13,192 nucleotides of DNA from Candidatus Woesearchaeota archaeon (GCA_013331575.1 DUGD01000058.1:20101-33292); one strand, 5' to 3'; positions 1-7,725 are shown, counted from the first letter of the stretch. Made by a program: numbers and translations. Notes: generated by a model not told the origin, from the letters alone.

Positions 1-1
1 C

Positions 2-2251
2 GGCGACGTCGCGGTCTATGACTCCATGGTCCGCATGGCCCAGGATTTCAGCTTGCGCTACCCGCTTGTGGATGGACAAGGCAACTTCGGCTCGGTCGAC
101 GGCGACCCCGCGGCCCACATGCGTTACACCGAAGCTCGCATGACCAAGATCTCGGATGAAATGCTCCAGGATCTCGATAAAGAGACGGTGGTCATGGTAG
201 AGAATTTCGACGGCACACTCAAGGAGCCGACCGTCCTTCCCGCGAAGATCCCCAACCTGCTCGTGAACGGCTCGGCCGGCATCGCGGTCGGCATGGCAAC
301 GAACGTCCCGCCGCACAATCTTCAAGAGACATGCCGCGCGGCGATCGCGCTCATCGACAACCCTGAGATCGACACGCTCGAGCTCGCGAAGCTCATGCCT
401 GGCCCCGATTTCCCGACGGGCGGCATCATCATGGGCCGTACCGGTATCATGCAGTACTACGGCGGCGGACGCGGCAAGCTCCTCGTGCGCGCGGTCATCA
501 ACCAGGAGAAATCCCGCACCCGCGGCGGCGAAGGCGCGGAGAAGACGAAGCTCATCATCACGGAGATCCCGTACCAGATCAACAAGTCCGACCTCATCAC
601 GGAGATAGCGGATGCGGTCAAGGAGAAGAAGCTCGATGGCATCTCGGACATTCGCGACGAGTCGGACCGCGACGGCATGCGTATCGTCCTCGACCTCAAG
701 AAGGACGCGAACCCCGAGTACGTGGAGAACCAACTCATCCACCACACGCGCATGCAGACCACGTTCGGCGTCATCATGCTCTCGCTCATCGACGGCCAGC
801 CGAAAGTGCTCGGCCTCAAGCCCATCCTCGAGCAGTACATCCTGCATCGTAGGCATGTCGTGCGAAAGCGCACCGAGTACGATCTCGGCAAGGCGAAGGA
901 CAAAGAGCACATCCTCGAGGGCCTCGTTATCGCGCTCGATCACATCGACGCTGTCGTCGCGCTCATCCGCAAGAACAAGAGCGTCGAAGACGCCCGCGCC
1001 GGGCTCATGGCCGGGTACTCCCTCTCGGAGAAACAGGCCAATGCCATCCTTGAGATGCGTCTCTCGCGCCTCGCCGCGCTCGAGCAGACAAAGATCCGCG
1101 ACGACCTCGCCGCGACGAAGATACTCATCATCGAGCTCGAGACCATCCTCGCCGACGAGAAACTGATCCTCGGCATCATCAAGAAGGAACTCGAGGCGCT
1201 CATCGAGGCATACCCGAGCCCGCGCAAGACGAAGATCCAGGAGGGTGGCGAGGCGGAGATAGACCTCGAGGACCTCATCGAGCCCGAGGATGTCGTCGTC
1301 ACCGTAAGTTCGGAGAACTACTGCAAACGCGTCTCGATAGACACCTACCGTGCGCAGGGACGCGGCGGTAAGGGCATCCAGGCCGCCACGACGAAAGAGG
1401 AGGATTTCATCCAGCACCTCTTCATCGCGAACACGCACGATTGGCTCCTGGTCTTCACCGACAAGGGCAAGGTCTACTGGACCAAAGTGTACAATATGCC
1501 AGAAGGCAGCCGCCAAGGAAAAGGCAAGCCCATCATCAACATCGTCAAGGTAGCGCCCGGCGAGAAGGTGCGCGCGTTCATCCCGGTCAAGGAGTTCAGC
1601 GAGGACAAGTTCCTCTTCTTCGTGACGAGGAACGGCACCGTCAAGAAGACGCAGCTCTCCGCCTACGGCAACGTGCGCGAGAACGGCATCATCGCCATCA
1701 ACCTCGAAGAGCACGACGATCTCGTGTCCGTGCTGCTCACATCGGGCCACGACACTATCTTCATCGCCACCGCGAACGGCATGGCCGTGCGCTTCTCGGA
1801 AAGCGATGTGCGCAGCATGGGCCGCAACAGCACGGGCGTCATCGGCATCCGCCTCGAGGAGAAGGACCGCGTGGTCGAAGGCATCATCGCGCACGAGAAC
1901 CTCACGATCTTGACTGTCACGGAGAACGGCTTCGGCAAGCGCACGGACGCGGCTGAGTACCGCCACATCAACCGCGGCGGCAAGGGTGTCATCAACATCC
2001 TGACCTCCGACCGCAACGGCAAGGTCGCCGCGGTGCGGTGCGTGGACGACACGAAGGACCTCATGCTCATCAGCAAGAACGGCATCACCATCCGTACGCC
2101 GACGAGCGGCATCTCGACCATCGGTCGCAACACGCAGGGCGTGCGCATCATGCGCCTGAAGGACAGCGACAAGGTCATCGCGTGCACTGTCGTAGAGCAC
2201 GAGAATGGCGACGCGCCGGCGGAACCCGCTGTGCCAATCGTACCGAAATAA
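2..2251 (+). CDS. gyrA: DNA gyrase subunit A, 5' end missing
   Basis: This is the breakage-reunion and DNA-wrapping subunit of DNA gyrase, which with GyrB introduces negative supercoils using ATP. The reading frame is open from base 2, so 749 residues are visible. By alignment to remembered E. coli GyrA the window begins at the residue equivalent to Gly81, so about 80 codons lie upstream. The active-site tyrosine lies in MRYTE (Tyr codon 125-127). The GyrA box, which separates true gyrase from topoisomerase IV, is seen as QGRGGKG at 1355-1375; the usual second residue is Arg or Lys, here Gly. The beta-pinwheel C-terminal domain follows, with repeated blades such as RNGTVKKT and NRGGKG. In the quinolone region the Ser83 equivalent is Val while Asp87 is kept (GDVAVYD). 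The protein ends in a short Pro/Ala-rich tail. No gyrB is visible. Confidence 0.97.
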   Translation, partial: GDVAVYDSMVRMAQDFSLRYPLVDGQGNFGSVDGDPAAHMRYTEARMTKISDEMLQDLDKETVVMVENFDGTLKEPTVLPAKIPNLLVNGSAGIAVGMATNVPPHNLQETCRAAIALIDNPEIDTLELAKLMPGPDFPTGGIIMGRTGIMQYYGGGRGKLLVRAVINQEKSRTRGGEGAEKTKLIITEIPYQINKSDLITEIADAVKEKKLDGISDIRDESDRDGMRIVLDLKKDANPEYVENQLIHHTRMQTTFGVIMLSLIDGQPKVLGLKPILEQYILHRRHVVRKRTEYDLGKAKDKEHILEGLVIALDHIDAVVALIRKNKSVEDARAGLMAGYSLSEKQANAILEMRLSRLAALEQTKIRDDLAATKILIIELETILADEKLILGIIKKELEALIEAYPSPRKTKIQEGGEAEIDLEDLIEPEDVVVTVSSENYCKRVSIDTYRAQGRGGKGIQAATTKEEDFIQHLFIANTHDWLLVFTDKGKVYWTKVYNMPEGSRQGKGKPIINIVKVAPGEKVRAFIPVKEFSEDKFLFFVTRNGTVKKTQLSAYGNVRENGIIAINLEEHDDLVSVLLTSGHDTIFIATANGMAVRFSESDVRSMGRNSTGVIGIRLEEKDRVVEGIIAHENLTILTVTENGFGKRTDAAEYRHINRGGKGVINILTSDRNGKVAAVRCVDDTKDLMLISKNGITIRTPTSGISTIGRNTQGVRIMRLKDSDKVIACTVVEHENGDAPAEPAVPIVPK

Positions 2252-2301
2252 TCCTGAAGTACGTCTTATCTCCGGATTCAGGTCAGGTATCGAAGAATAT
2301 T

Positions 2302-2318
2302 TCTCTTCAGAGATTTTT
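2302..2318 (+). terminator. Hairpin plus T-run after gyrA
   Basis: A small hairpin, TCTCT-TC-AGAGA (2302-2313), is followed directly by five T residues (2314-2318), 50 bases after the gyrA stop codon. Archaeal termination mainly needs the T-run, so the hairpin may be incidental. A second weak inverted repeat, CCTGAA/TTCAGG, lies just upstream (about 2253-2282). Confidence 0.5.
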
Positions 2319-2340
2319 CTATCAGGAATTCCTTGTCGTT

Positions 2341-2940
2341 CTACAGCTTGCCGAGATTCCGCACGATCGCGCTCGCATTCTCCACTATCTCCTTGAGGGA
2401 ATGGTTCTCGCGCAGTCCGCGTACGAGGTAATATCCTTTCGTGTACGCGTTCCGGAATGGCAGTCTTCGTTTGATCGCTTTCGCTGCGCAGATGCGCCAC
2501 GCGTATCGCGCATATGCGGCGTCTCCCGTGCGTCTCGTGCGTTCGCGCAACAAGTCTATCTCGAAATGTTCGCCGATGCCTTCGCCCAGCTCGAGCGCGA
2601 GACGGGGGTTGCGTTCCTCCATCTTGATATAGTCAGGGTTGAGTTGGTACGTCGCCGCATGGCCTGTCTCGTGGTACGTGCAACCCTCTGCCAATAACGG
2701 CGCTATCGGTTCTTCGGCGTTGTAGAATATGATATCCCTCTCTTGGAAGGCGTCGAGTTTCGATCGGTATGACATGCGCGATGCGCCGATGTGTCCTTTC
2801 CATTGCGGATAATCGGGCGCGAGCGCTGGCGGGGTGATCTCCACGCCTATGACTTCGCGTGCCATGACGATGGCATTATCTAGTGCCGGTGATACTATCG
2901 CCAGGTTCTGCGTCCGGTAATCGGGTGGGCTATCACTCAT
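2341..2940 (-). CDS. HExxH zinc-metallopeptidase-like protein
   Basis: A 199-residue protein, probably a soluble zinc hydrolase. The sequence shows HETGH at residues 90-94 (HExxH: two zinc-binding histidines and the general-base glutamate), followed by LGEGIGEHFE at 118-127. Glu120 in that second motif sits where gluzincins keep the third zinc ligand. There is no signal peptide and no membrane segment, so it is probably cytoplasmic. The substrate is unknown and no named peptidase family was recognised. The ATG at 2940 is supported by a TATA box about 25 bp upstream, which predicts a leaderless mRNA. It converges with gyrA and is the only gene of its unit. The N-terminal 70 residues carry no motif I can name. 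The peptidase assignment rests on the two motifs and their spacing; function is inferred, not shown. Confidence 0.72.
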   Translation of the reverse strand: MSDSPPDYRTQNLAIVSPALDNAIVMAREVIGVEITPPALAPDYPQWKGHIGASRMSYRSKLDAFQERDIIFYNAEEPIAPLLAEGCTYHETGHAATYQLNPDYIKMEERNPRLALELGEGIGEHFEIDLLRERTRRTGDAAYARYAWRICAAKAIKRRLPFRNAYTKGYYLVRGLRENHSLKEIVENASAIVRNLGKL

Positions 2941-2960
2941 GCTTTCGGGAGCACGGAACG

Positions 2961-2968
2961 ATTTAAAT
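2961..2968 (-). promoter_or_regulatory. TATA box of the metallopeptidase gene
   Basis: ATTTAAAT is centred about 25 bp upstream of the ATG at 2940. This is the spacing expected for an archaeal promoter driving a leaderless transcript. The rest of the 2941-3219 gap holds no convincing gene; its only other clear feature is the pyrimidine-rich terminator of the next unit. Confidence 0.6.
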
Positions 2969-3161
2969 GGGTTGTTCTCCTAGTAACCCTGCCACTATCC
3001 ATCTCCATCTATCAATCATGTGGTGTTGCTGCTACCGCGGTCCGTTCGTCTATACTAAGGGTTTATGCTGTGGGACGCTATACGCAGTATCATGCGTTCA
3101 CCGGTGTATCGGAGACCGAAGATGGCGTGGAAAGATGGAGTGTGCTGTGGGTGGAGATTAG

Positions 3162-3187
3162 CATAAAGGGAAGAAAGAAAAGAATGT
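3162..3187 (-). terminator. Pyrimidine-tract terminator after the XRE/membrane unit
   Basis: Read on the minus strand, the stretch is a T-rich tract (TTCTTTTCTTTCTTCCCTTT) beginning about 33 bases past the stop codon of the membrane protein gene. Poly-U tracts of this kind are the usual archaeal termination signal. There is no strong hairpin. Confidence 0.5.
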
Positions 3188-3219
3188 TTTGGTGTGTACG
3201 GGAGGTATGTGATTTCATG

Positions 3220-3666
3220 TCACATCTTCATCTTGACGTACAGTGTCGATCCGATCTTCGCCGCGAGCATCGCGCCGAGCACCACCGCGATCGACCAATC
3301 GAATGGCATCGACACGTTGATGCCGGTCTGGAACAGCTCCCTGTGCTGATACGTCTGGTATGCCGCGACGCCTATGAGCGCGATTATCGCGGCGAAAGAG
3401 CAGTTCCTCTCGATTATCAGCTGATGGTAGTTCTCCCGTTCATCGCTGACTTTCGATAATTGCATCATGATGTGGGATACGTCTATCACTACTATCGCTA
3501 TCACGCCGGCGAACAACCACTGTGATATCGCGTTGTTGAGTCCCATCGCGGTTATCCCGCCAAGCACGAATGCCAGTATTATGACGTAGGTCCATCCTTG
3601 CCATGTTTTCGGAGCCACGCCCCATCCGAATGTCCTGTATTTGAACCATTCTGGTTTGCCTATCAT
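3220..3666 (-). CDS. Four-helix membrane protein paired with an XRE regulator
   Basis: A 148-residue protein with four predicted transmembrane helices, roughly residues 25-43, 48-66, 90-106 and 122-140. The N-terminus has an aromatic cytoplasmic motif, WFKYRTFGWGVAPKTWQGW (residues 7-25), running into the first helix. I have seen similar W-rich leaders in small archaeal and bacterial membrane proteins of unknown function. A charged loop (residues about 72-85) separates the two helix pairs. The start at 3666 has a strong ribosome binding site, AAGGTGA, four bases upstream. It lies 55 bases downstream of the small XRE regulator on the same strand, so the two are almost certainly co-transcribed. 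Small membrane protein plus XRE pairs are common in archaea, and the membrane partner may modulate the regulator or be its main target. That role is inference. Confidence 0.75.
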   Translation of the reverse strand: MIGKPEWFKYRTFGWGVAPKTWQGWTYVIILAFVLGGITAMGLNNAISQWLFAGVIAIVVIDVSHIMMQLSKVSDERENYHQLIIERNCSFAAIIALIGVAAYQTYQHRELFQTGINVSMPFDWSIAVVLGAMLAAKIGSTLYVKMKM

Positions 3667-3721
3667 GTTTTCACCTTGTCATCTCTGTTTTTTCTTCGAT
3701 CATTGACATTGAGTCATTGTA

Positions 3722-3919
3722 TCATACTCCGAATAAATCTTCCACTTTGCACTTGAATGTCTTCGATAGCTTCAGCGCTAGCTCGAGCGACGGCACATAT
3801 CGGCCTCCCTCGATGCTTATGATTGTCTGGCGGGTTACTCCTGTCGCTTCCGCGAGCCGTTCCTGGCTCAGTTTCGCGTTCTCGCGGTACTCCTTGAGTC
3901 TATTCTTCGTGAGCGTCAT
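3722..3919 (-). CDS. Small XRE/Cro-family helix-turn-helix regulator
   Basis: A 65-residue protein made almost wholly of one HTH_3 (Cro/C1-type) domain, residues about 7-60. The recognition segment LAEATGVTRQTIISIEGGRYVPSLELALKLSKTF is typical of the YozG-like single-domain repressors. The length is normal for that group, so it is intact. ATG at 3919 is chosen because GGAGAG lies about six bases upstream and the domain starts immediately after. It is the first gene of a two-gene unit with the four-helix membrane protein. Its upstream region carries a dense cluster of inverted repeats (3975-4026) between the probable TATA box and the start codon, which suggests autorepression. The DNA-binding function is secure from the fold; the identity of the operator is inferred. 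Confidence 0.9.
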   Translation of the reverse strand: MTLTKNRLKEYRENAKLSQERLAEATGVTRQTIISIEGGRYVPSLELALKLSKTFKCKVEDLFGV

Positions 3920-3974
3920 GCGTTCTCTCCGGTATTGCGCTGTTTGTGTTGTTCTGTGCGGGCGTTGCGTGATG

Positions 3975-4026
3975 CTGTACGCACGGCATGTACAGTTTAC
4001 TGTACTGTATAGTATACTTTACTATA
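3975..4026 (-). promoter_or_regulatory. Palindrome cluster: likely XRE operators
   Basis: The control region of the XRE gene holds several nested inverted repeats. GTACAGTTTACTGTAC (3990-4005) is a perfect palindrome with 7-bp arms and a 2-bp spacer. CTGTAC at 3975-3980 makes a further inverted pair with GTACAG at 3990-3995. AGTATACT (4011-4018) is an 8-bp palindrome, and TATAGTA/TACTATA (4008-4014 with 4020-4026) forms another dyad. The cluster lies just downstream of the probable TATA box, so bound repressor would cover the transcription start. Confidence 0.6.
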
Positions 4027-4030
4027 AAAA
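4022..4030 (-). promoter_or_regulatory. Probable TATA box of the XRE unit
   Basis: On the minus strand this reads TTTTTATAG. A start site about 25 bp downstream would fall near 4000, inside the palindrome cluster, and would leave an untranslated leader of about 80 bases before the ATG at 3919. That agrees with the gene having its own ribosome binding site, unlike the leaderless genes elsewhere in the window. Confidence 0.45.
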
Positions 4031-4073
4031 CTTTTCTACTGGATTTCTACTGAATTCTAGGCTAATCCCCGTC

Positions 4074-4173
4074 TCTTGTCTGTTGTGGCGGCGGACATAC
4101 GACAGCAGTCCATGTGCGACTGCCGTCGGCTGCGGCCAGATGACGGCAGTCTGGACACGCGCCAAGGCCACAA
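4074..4173 (-). repeat. Structured dispersed element, copy 1
   Basis: A 100-base element repeated, inverted, at 9215-9311 with about 90% identity (roughly seven substitutions and three gap positions by eye). Basal stem TTGTGGC (4083-4089) pairs with GCCACAA (4167-4173). It continues with GGCG (4090-4093) against CGCC (4160-4163), leaving a 3-base bulge at 4164-4166. A second stem is GTCCA (4108-4112) with TGGAC (4152-4156). The apical stem GACTGCCGTC (4118-4127) with GACGGCAGTC (4142-4151) is a perfect 10 bp. The minus orientation is used here only because it matches the plus-strand reading of copy 2. It lies between the divergent XRE and GT-C units. It could be an RNA gene, a regulatory leader or a MITE-like element. 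Confidence 0.75.
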
Positions 4174-4212
4174 TGCGAATGTCGGTTATTTGCATCTCGT
4201 CTCCCACCCGAA

Positions 4213-4221
4213 CTTATTTAA
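4213..4221 (+). promoter_or_regulatory. TATA box of the GT-C operon
   Basis: TTATTTAAA is centred about 28 bp upstream of the ATG at 4246, predicting a leaderless transcript. The box is nearly symmetrical (TTTAAATAA on the other strand), so it might also fire toward the repeat element at 4074-4173. Confidence 0.6.
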
Positions 4222-4245
4222 ACTCTCGTCGATAGACTGCCCTGG

Positions 4246-5778
4246 ATGGAGGAAACGAAGCAGAGCGCTGGCACCGGTGATGCGGTCGTTGACGGGAGAC
4301 GGGCGTATCAGGGCTATCTCGCCCTCGCCATCCTCATGATCATCATCTTCGCCGTGAGGATGTCCGTCGTCGAGCAGACGCCATACTTGAGGTCCGACTC
4401 CTATCTCGCGGTGCGTAGCGTGGAGCATATCCAGGAGACTGGCGCACCGCTCCGGGATGACCCGCTCAGCGTGACCGGCCATGCGCGTATCGGGAATCCC
4501 GTCCACGAGTACGGCCTCGCGCTCCTCACCGCCATGACTCCCGTCGCCTACAAGGTATTGCCCAATCTCATCATGGCGCTCCTCCTCATACCGGTGTACC
4601 TCATCACGCGCCGCCTGAGCGGATCGTCATTTGTCGCGTTCATAGCGGCGCTTCTCACGGGCACGGGTCCCGTGCTCTTCGCAAGATCGATGAACTCAGT
4701 AAGCCCCGTGCCTCTCGCGCTCCTCCTCATCCTCATCATCATAGCGCTCCTGCACGATATCGAACGGCACATCTTCCCGCTCATCTTCTGCGCCATAGCG
4801 CTCGCGTTCACGCACCCGCTCATCTTCGTGCTATCGCTCTCATTGCTCATTATGATGCTGCTCCTGCGGGTGGAAGGATATGGCGTTGACGACAGGTTGG
4901 GGGAGCTGTTCTTCTTCACGCTCCTCCTCTCGCTGTGGTTCTACGTGCTGGTCTTCAAGAACGCACTCTTCGAATTCGGCATAGGGACTTTGTGGCGGAA
5001 CGTGCCCGGCGCGTACCTCGCTTCCGTGTTCGGCGACATCTCGCTCCTCTCCATGCTCTATGGCCTGGGTATCATCACGTTCCTGTTCGGCACGTTCGGC
5101 ATGTATCATGCGCTCTTCGAGCGCCCGCACCGCGAAGCTTACGTCGTTATGGGCCCGGTATTCGCCATCGCGGTCCTCATAGTGCTGCGCCTCATACCGA
5201 TAGATCTCGGCATCACTGTCATCACGCCCTTCCTCGCTATCATGGCGGCGTATGGCCTCATGGTCAGTGTGCATTACATCCGTCGGACGAAAGCCGCATG
5301 GTCGATCTATCCGCTCGCTGCGATGCTCGCGGTGTTCTTCACATTCAGCGCGCTTTTGCCCGCGTTGTCGAACGCTAACGGAGAGCTCGCCCGAGCCCCG
5401 TCAAGCGACCAAGTGGCATCATACGAGCGGCTCAGGGACCTGACCGACCAGCACGCAGTGGTACTCACGACCATGGAGGAGGCAGCAGCCGTGCAGTATT
5501 TCAGCGGCCGGACGACGCTCACCGACGACGATCTCCTTCCGGTGCATAATAGCGCGGCCGTCATGCGCGATATCGATGCGGTGTACACCGCCCGTTTCGC
5601 GCTGTCAGTGGCGGGGAAATCCGGCGAGATGGGCTTCACGCACATACTCTTCTCAGAGGACGCCGCGCGCAGATATGGCCGCGATCGCCTGCTCATAGAC
5701 GACGCGGCATGCATCGAGGTCAGCGATTTGCACAGAGGATCATTGTTATACGCAATACGCTGCGAGGAGGCGTCCTGA
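4246..5778 (+). CDS. Polytopic membrane protein, GT-C/STT3-like glycosyltransferase candidate
   Basis: A 510-residue protein with about ten to twelve transmembrane helices between residues 22 and 373 and a C-terminal soluble domain (about 380-510). The first external loop, RSDSYLAVRSVEHIQETGAPLRDDPL (residues 49-74), has the acidic and aromatic pattern (Asp51, Tyr53, Asp71, Asp72) seen in the first loop of GT-C transferases such as oligosaccharyltransferase STT3, where the Asp helps bind metal and substrate. No WWDYG motif is present, so it is not a canonical STT3. The family normally uses lipid-linked sugar donors at the outer membrane face. The start ATG follows a TATA box by about 28 bp. 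It overlaps the next gene by one base (TGATG), and the two share the soluble-domain signature FSGR (here 419-422). Function is inferred from architecture. Confidence 0.7.
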   Translation: MEETKQSAGTGDAVVDGRRAYQGYLALAILMIIIFAVRMSVVEQTPYLRSDSYLAVRSVEHIQETGAPLRDDPLSVTGHARIGNPVHEYGLALLTAMTPVAYKVLPNLIMALLLIPVYLITRRLSGSSFVAFIAALLTGTGPVLFARSMNSVSPVPLALLLILIIIALLHDIERHIFPLIFCAIALAFTHPLIFVLSLSLLIMMLLLRVEGYGVDDRLGELFFFTLLLSLWFYVLVFKNALFEFGIGTLWRNVPGAYLASVFGDISLLSMLYGLGIITFLFGTFGMYHALFERPHREAYVVMGPVFAIAVLIVLRLIPIDLGITVITPFLAIMAAYGLMVSVHYIRRTKAAWSIYPLAAMLAVFFTFSALLPALSNANGELARAPSSDQVASYERLRDLTDQHAVVLTTMEEAAAVQYFSGRTTLTDDDLLPVHNSAAVMRDIDAVYTARFALSVAGKSGEMGFTHILFSEDAARRYGRDRLLIDDAACIEVSDLHRGSLLYAIRCEEAS

Positions 5779-7148
5779 TGGCCGGCGTGATCTCGCACCA
5801 CGAACTCGAGTACCACTCGCAGCGGTATGCTGTCATAATCATACTGGCGTTGTCGCTCATCGTCTTCCTCGGCCCGCTCATCCTACGCGTCGCTGACGGA
5901 TCGCCCATAACGCCGGGCGGCGAGAGCTATACCCTCCTGCACGACGCGGACATCCTGCTGTCAGGTTCATCGACCGATACGGTCCCGTTCCAACGCTCGG
6001 TGCCGTCGCCATACGCTATCTTGCTCGCGTTCATGGCGCTCTTCGGAGTCCCATGGCTCTTGCCACCGCTCTTGGCCATCGCCGTGGTGATGATATCCTA
6101 TCTGCTGCTCACGGCAACGTACGGTCAGAGATCGATGGCGTTGTTCGCGGCGGTCGCGCTTATCATCTCTCCTCTCATGAGCGTCCTCGCGACGTGGCAT
6201 GCGCCGCTCCTATTATGTTCCCTCCTGGTGCTAGGCGCCATCGCTATCGGGCGGTTCGCGCCCGCGTTCATAGCAGCCGCCATACTCACCCATCCTGTCG
6301 GCGGGTCGCTCGCCGCCATGGCGTTCATAGCGTACGCGGCATACCGCAAGGAGTGGGTCCGCTCCGCGGTCATCGCAGGGTCATCGACCGCGATTGCAAT
6401 CGTCACGATACTGCTTTTCGGCACGAGACCTTTCCACGAGCTCGTCTTCGCGTCATGGTCGCCGGATATCATCTTCGAGCTGGGAATGCCTACCGGTGTG
6501 AGCGTGTTCTTGCTTATCTTGGCGTGCTACGGCATCATGGTCGATTTCACAGGCAGACGCATAGCATGGTTCTCCGTGCTGATAGCGCTCATGCTCGGCT
6601 CGATGGCGTTCCCATCATTGCTGATAGCATTGACCGTTATCATAGCCCTGCTCGTGGGGCACGCGGTGCACCGGTTGCTCGTTGTGGAATGGCGTCTTTC
6701 CATGCTGCAGGAATCGCTTCTCATCCTCATAGGATGCATCGCGCTCTTCCTCGTCATAACGACGATGCGCGAACGCCTCGCCGATGATCCCGATGCCGCG
6801 TTATCGCGCACACTCATCACGTTACGCAACACCGAACGCGACGGCGCCATTCTCACCGATCCACAAGACGCGCCGTTCGTGCGCCATTTCTCGGGTCGCA
6901 AGCCCGCGCTCGAGACGAATGACCATAGTGATATCTTCCTGTCTCGGGACGCGGTCCGTGCGTATGCATTCATGGAATCGTCGGATGTGGCGTATGTCGT
7001 TATAACAGACGCGATGCGAGATGATCTCCTGCTCGAAGGCGAGGATGGCATCCTCTTCTTGCTCCAGCACAGCGGCAGATTTGTTCCCATCGCGTCCCCG
7101 GGCGGAGCGAGCGTATGGTACTTCATACAATTGGAACGAGACGGCTAA
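5778..7148 (+). CDS. Second GT-C-like polytopic membrane protein, paralogue of the upstream gene
   Basis: A 456-residue protein with the same plan as its upstream neighbour: about ten membrane helices (residues about 18-330), then a soluble C-terminal domain (about 335-456). The soluble domains match in pattern: AVVLTTMEEAAAVQYFSGR upstream and AILTDPQDAPFVRHFSGR (357-374) here. The first external loop (residues about 38-73) is acidic but lacks the clear SDSY pattern of the partner, so one of the pair may be non-catalytic. ATG 5778 is chosen rather than an in-frame ATG at 5709, because it gives the TGATG overlap with the previous stop and GGAGG (5766-5770) lies seven bases upstream. The frame is open back into the upstream gene, but that part overlaps real coding sequence. 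Translational coupling suggests the two products act together, perhaps as a complex. Confidence 0.72.
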   Translation: MAGVISHHELEYHSQRYAVIIILALSLIVFLGPLILRVADGSPITPGGESYTLLHDADILLSGSSTDTVPFQRSVPSPYAILLAFMALFGVPWLLPPLLAIAVVMISYLLLTATYGQRSMALFAAVALIISPLMSVLATWHAPLLLCSLLVLGAIAIGRFAPAFIAAAILTHPVGGSLAAMAFIAYAAYRKEWVRSAVIAGSSTAIAIVTILLFGTRPFHELVFASWSPDIIFELGMPTGVSVFLLILACYGIMVDFTGRRIAWFSVLIALMLGSMAFPSLLIALTVIIALLVGHAVHRLLVVEWRLSMLQESLLILIGCIALFLVITTMRERLADDPDAALSRTLITLRNTERDGAILTDPQDAPFVRHFSGRKPALETNDHSDIFLSRDAVRAYAFMESSDVAYVVITDAMRDDLLLEGEDGILFLLQHSGRFVPIASPGGASVWYFIQLERDG

Positions 7149-7163
7149 TGCATCCGGAGAGAA

Positions 7164-7234
7164 ATCGCCGGGCGATGTGACGTTTGATCGGTTGCACGTG
7201 GCGACATGCCGCAGCGTTCCGCTGCGATGCCGCC
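7164..7234. terminator. Hairpins between convergent genes
   Basis: Two inverted repeats fill the gap between the convergent GT-C operon and MBF1. ATCGCC-G-GGCGAT lies at 7164-7176. A longer imperfect hairpin at 7200-7234 has a CGCAGCG/CGCTGCG core with a TTC loop and flanking GGCG/CGCC. Neither is followed by a T-run, so a role in termination or in 3'-end protection is only likely from position. Confidence 0.35.
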
Positions 7235-7248
7235 GATCGACAGTCGCA

Positions 7249-7725
7249 TTATTTCTTCTTCGTCTTGATGAAATCGCCGAGGCTCAAGCCTTTCTTCGTC
7301 TCAGTGTCGTTCTTCCATTCGCCCTTGATGGTCTTCACGGTCTGCACGATAGGTATCTTGAGCGTCTGCTCGATGCGTCGCGCGAGCTCGACATCGGGTA
7401 GTATCGCGCCGCTCTCGAAATGATGGTACGTGGATGCGCGCACGTTGAGTACCGCCGAGAATTCCTCGTGCGTCATTTTGCGTTTTTCGCGCTCTTTACG
7501 CAGTATCTCGGGAAGGTCCTTACGCACCTGCTCGGAGATCTCGGATTGCTCGCGGATGGGTGCGCTGCGGACTATCGGTCTTCCAGATGCCGGTCCTTTC
7601 GGCGCTGCGCGCGGTAGTTGTTTGACGATGCGCCCGTGTTTGCCGCACGCGTCGCATACGGCGAGTTTCGCGCCTTCTATCTCTGCCATCGCCGTCGCCT
7701 GTTTGCCGCACATGTCGCATTCCAT
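7249..7725 (-). CDS. Multiprotein bridging factor 1 homologue
   Basis: A 158-residue archaeal MBF1: an N-terminal zinc ribbon joined by a flexible basic linker to a Cro/C1-type HTH. The ribbon cysteines are Cys3, Cys6, Cys24 and Cys27 (CDMCG and CDACG). The linker runs about 33-58, the HTH about 71-125 (MTHEEFSAVLNVRASTYHHFESG), and the tail LSLGDFIKTKKK is characteristic of archaeal MBF1. The eukaryotic protein bridges activators and TBP; archaeal versions are reported to associate with ribosomes and to affect translation or stress response. ATG 7725 is preferred over an ATG at 7758 because archaeal MBF1 begins MEC and GAGGTG lies about six bases upstream. Its AT-rich upstream region has tandem ATTAGTAAT repeats. 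Family identity is confident; the exact role in this organism is not visible. Confidence 0.92.
   Translation of the reverse strand: MECDMCGKQATAMAEIEGAKLAVCDACGKHGRIVKQLPRAAPKGPASGRPIVRSAPIREQSEISEQVRKDLPEILRKEREKRKMTHEEFSAVLNVRASTYHHFESGAILPDVELARRIEQTLKIPIVQTVKTIKGEWKNDTETKKGLSLGDFIKTKKK

Noticed and set aside
457..2187. Long antisense and out-of-frame ORFs inside gyrA, including 457-912 (-), 612-1166 (+), 1441-1956 (+) and 1663-2187 (-)
   Set aside because: They overlap an unmistakable gyrA reading frame, and their products are Ser/Arg- or His/Arg-rich, as expected of shadows in GC-rich DNA.
2038..2697. 219-codon plus-strand ORF running from gyrA into the metallopeptidase locus
   Set aside because: It covers the 3' end of gyrA in another frame and then runs antisense to the HExxH gene; the translation shows no domain.
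3070..3459. 129-codon plus-strand ORF in the gap before the membrane protein
   Set aside because: The first 45 codons look protein-like, but the rest is antisense to the membrane protein gene, and no convincing promoter or ribosome binding site was seen. A 24-codon ORF at 3092 is equally unsupported.
6527..7126. 199-codon minus-strand ORF opposite the second GT-C gene
   Set aside because: Met/Ser/Arg-rich translation, typical of an antisense shadow of a hydrophobic membrane protein; no promoter.
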